From: Anabaena catenula FACHB-362
GTDB lineage: Bacteria > Cyanobacteriota > Cyanobacteriia > Cyanobacteriales > Nostocaceae
Reading direction: 5' to 3'
Assembly (NCBI RefSeq): GCF_014698735.1
Contig: NZ_JACJTQ010000002.1
Span: 1 to 64,000 of the forward strand
Length of the DNA stretch: 64,000 bases
The notes under the pieces were generated by a model. It searched no databases and was not told where the DNA came from. It worked only from the letters and a program-made list of their open reading frames with translations. Position 1 is the first letter of the stretch; each line of letters opens with the position of its first letter. This document shows positions 63,342-64,000 of this stretch, one piece after another. The translations under genes and the position numbers were made by a program.

Positions 63342-64000
63342 ATGGGCAAGGTAGTCGGCATCGACTTGGGTACAACCAACTCAGTAGTCGCCGTGATGGA
63401 GGGTGGCAAGCCGGTGGTGATTGCCAATGCAGAAGGAATGCGAACCACCCCCTCCGTGGTTGGTTTTAGTAAAGAAGGTGAAAGGGTAGTTGGGCAAATG
63501 GCAAGACGACAAACCGTCCTCAATCCCCAAAATACCTTTTTTGCAGTTAAACGCTTCATTGGGCGCAAGTATGGCGAATTAAACCCAGATTCTAAGCGTG
63601 TACCCTATACCATCCGCAAAGATGAAATGGGCAGTATTAAAGTTGCCTGTCCCCGTCTGAATAAGGAATTTGCCCCAGAAGAAATTTCAGCCATGATCCT
63701 CAAGAAATTGGCAGATGATGCTAGTCGCTATTTGGGGGAACCTGTCACCGGGGCTGTAATTACTGTTCCTGCTTATTTTAATGATTCCCAGCGGCAAGCA
63801 ACCCGTGATGCGGGCAGAATTGCAGGTTTAGAGGTACTGCGAATTCTCAATGAACCCACTGCGGCATCTTTGGCTTACGGATTAGATCGGGGTGACACAG
63901 AAACTATCCTAGTCTTTGACTTGGGTGGTGGTACTTTTGATGTATCGATTCTGGAAGTAGGTGACGGCATATTTGAAGTTAAATCCACTAGTGGAGATAC
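63342..64000 (+). CDS. Hsp70 chaperone DnaK, second copy (DnaK3-like), N-terminal part
   Basis: The first 219 residues of a second Hsp70 (cut by the right edge) start at ATG 63342 after aggag. ATPase motifs are present: [40 protein letters not shown] and [17 protein letters not shown]. It differs from the DnaK at 32076 throughout, for example [20 protein letters not shown] and [18 protein letters not shown], so it is an old paralogue. The [18 protein letters not shown] segment resembles DnaK3, a thylakoid-associated cyanobacterial Hsp70, but the diagnostic C-terminus lies outside the window. Confidence 0.93.
   Translation, partial: MGKVVGIDLGTTNSVVAVMEGGKPVVIANAEGMRTTPSVVGFSKEGERVVGQMARRQTVLNPQNTFFAVKRFIGRKYGELNPDSKRVPYTIRKDEMGSIKVACPRLNKEFAPEEISAMILKKLADDASRYLGEPVTGAVITVPAYFNDSQRQATRDAGRIAGLEVLRILNEPTAASLAYGLDRGDTETILVFDLGGGTFDVSILEVGDGIFEVKSTSGD

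Noticed and set aside
63311-63568. Minus-strand frame across the start of the second dnaK
   Set aside because: Antisense of the conserved Hsp70 N-terminus.
1-64000. tRNA, rRNA or intact insertion sequence
   Set aside because: No cloverleaf, rRNA segment or transposase gene was recognised by reading; the Rpn- and Uma2-like genes are nuclease-like but have no terminal inverted repeats. A covariance-model scan would be needed to exclude a small RNA gene.

Overview
The window comes from a filamentous, probably heterocyst-forming cyanobacterium of the Nostoc/Anabaena/Dolichospermum group. The support is the photosystem II gene psbA at the left edge, a Ycf51 protein, two hsp70 genes, a SomB-type porin, many GCGATCGC (HIP1) octamers, abundant short repeats with a 7-bp unit, and an AT-rich composition with genes on both strands in short operons. 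Species assignment is inference; no rRNA, tRNA, CRISPR array or intact insertion sequence was seen.

Layout. 0-6.4 kb: psbA (partial), a HIT protein, a PD-(D/E)XK-like gene followed by a partial duplicate of its own tail, a trypsin-like protease, an Uma2 endonuclease, the ComM/YifB AAA ATPase and an exported protein. 6.6-14.8 kb: Gfo/Idh oxidoreductase, a DUF1822 protein with an unusual sigma-70-like factor, a divergent RTX calcium-binding protein, small exported or unknown proteins and a polysaccharide deacetylase. 14.9-23.8 kb is the most accessory part. It holds a large caspase-STAND-membrane-WD40 protein (14 WD40 repeats) and, convergent to it, a tight four-gene cluster read leftward: DUF262, HEPN RNase-like, small membrane protein, HTH-NB-ARC STAND ATPase. 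This cluster is the best candidate for an undescribed conflict system. 23.9-34 kb: VIT/vWA protein, FecR-domain protein plus SomB porin, DusB, a DUF2887 nuclease-like protein and a complete dnaK.

34-42.5 kb: ABC exporter, glutathione reductase, peroxiredoxin and a divergent PerR form an oxidative-stress block. They are followed by a small conserved protein, short-form hisG, an OmpR-type response regulator, an Hpt protein and a bestrophin. 42.5-49 kb: small unknown proteins, an amine-oxidase-like flavoprotein, a YaaW-like protein with a TTG start overlapping an O-antigen ligase-like gene, a second Uma2 and ycf51. 49-52.2 kb: long heptamer repeat arrays around an iron-type alcohol dehydrogenase and an aminotransferase.

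52.2-56.2 kb is an arsenic resistance operon: arsR, a PstS-like lipoprotein, GAPDH and arsJ, with two ATCAA-N6-TTGA(T/A) dyads before pstS. The GAPDH/ArsJ pair implies detoxification of arsenate by making and exporting 1-arseno-3-phosphoglycerate. 56.6-61.7 kb: a 1695-residue Ser/Thr kinase-AAA-GAF-GGDEF signalling protein. 61.8-64 kb: a small interrupted reading frame, an M28 peptidase and the start of a second, DnaK3-like dnaK.
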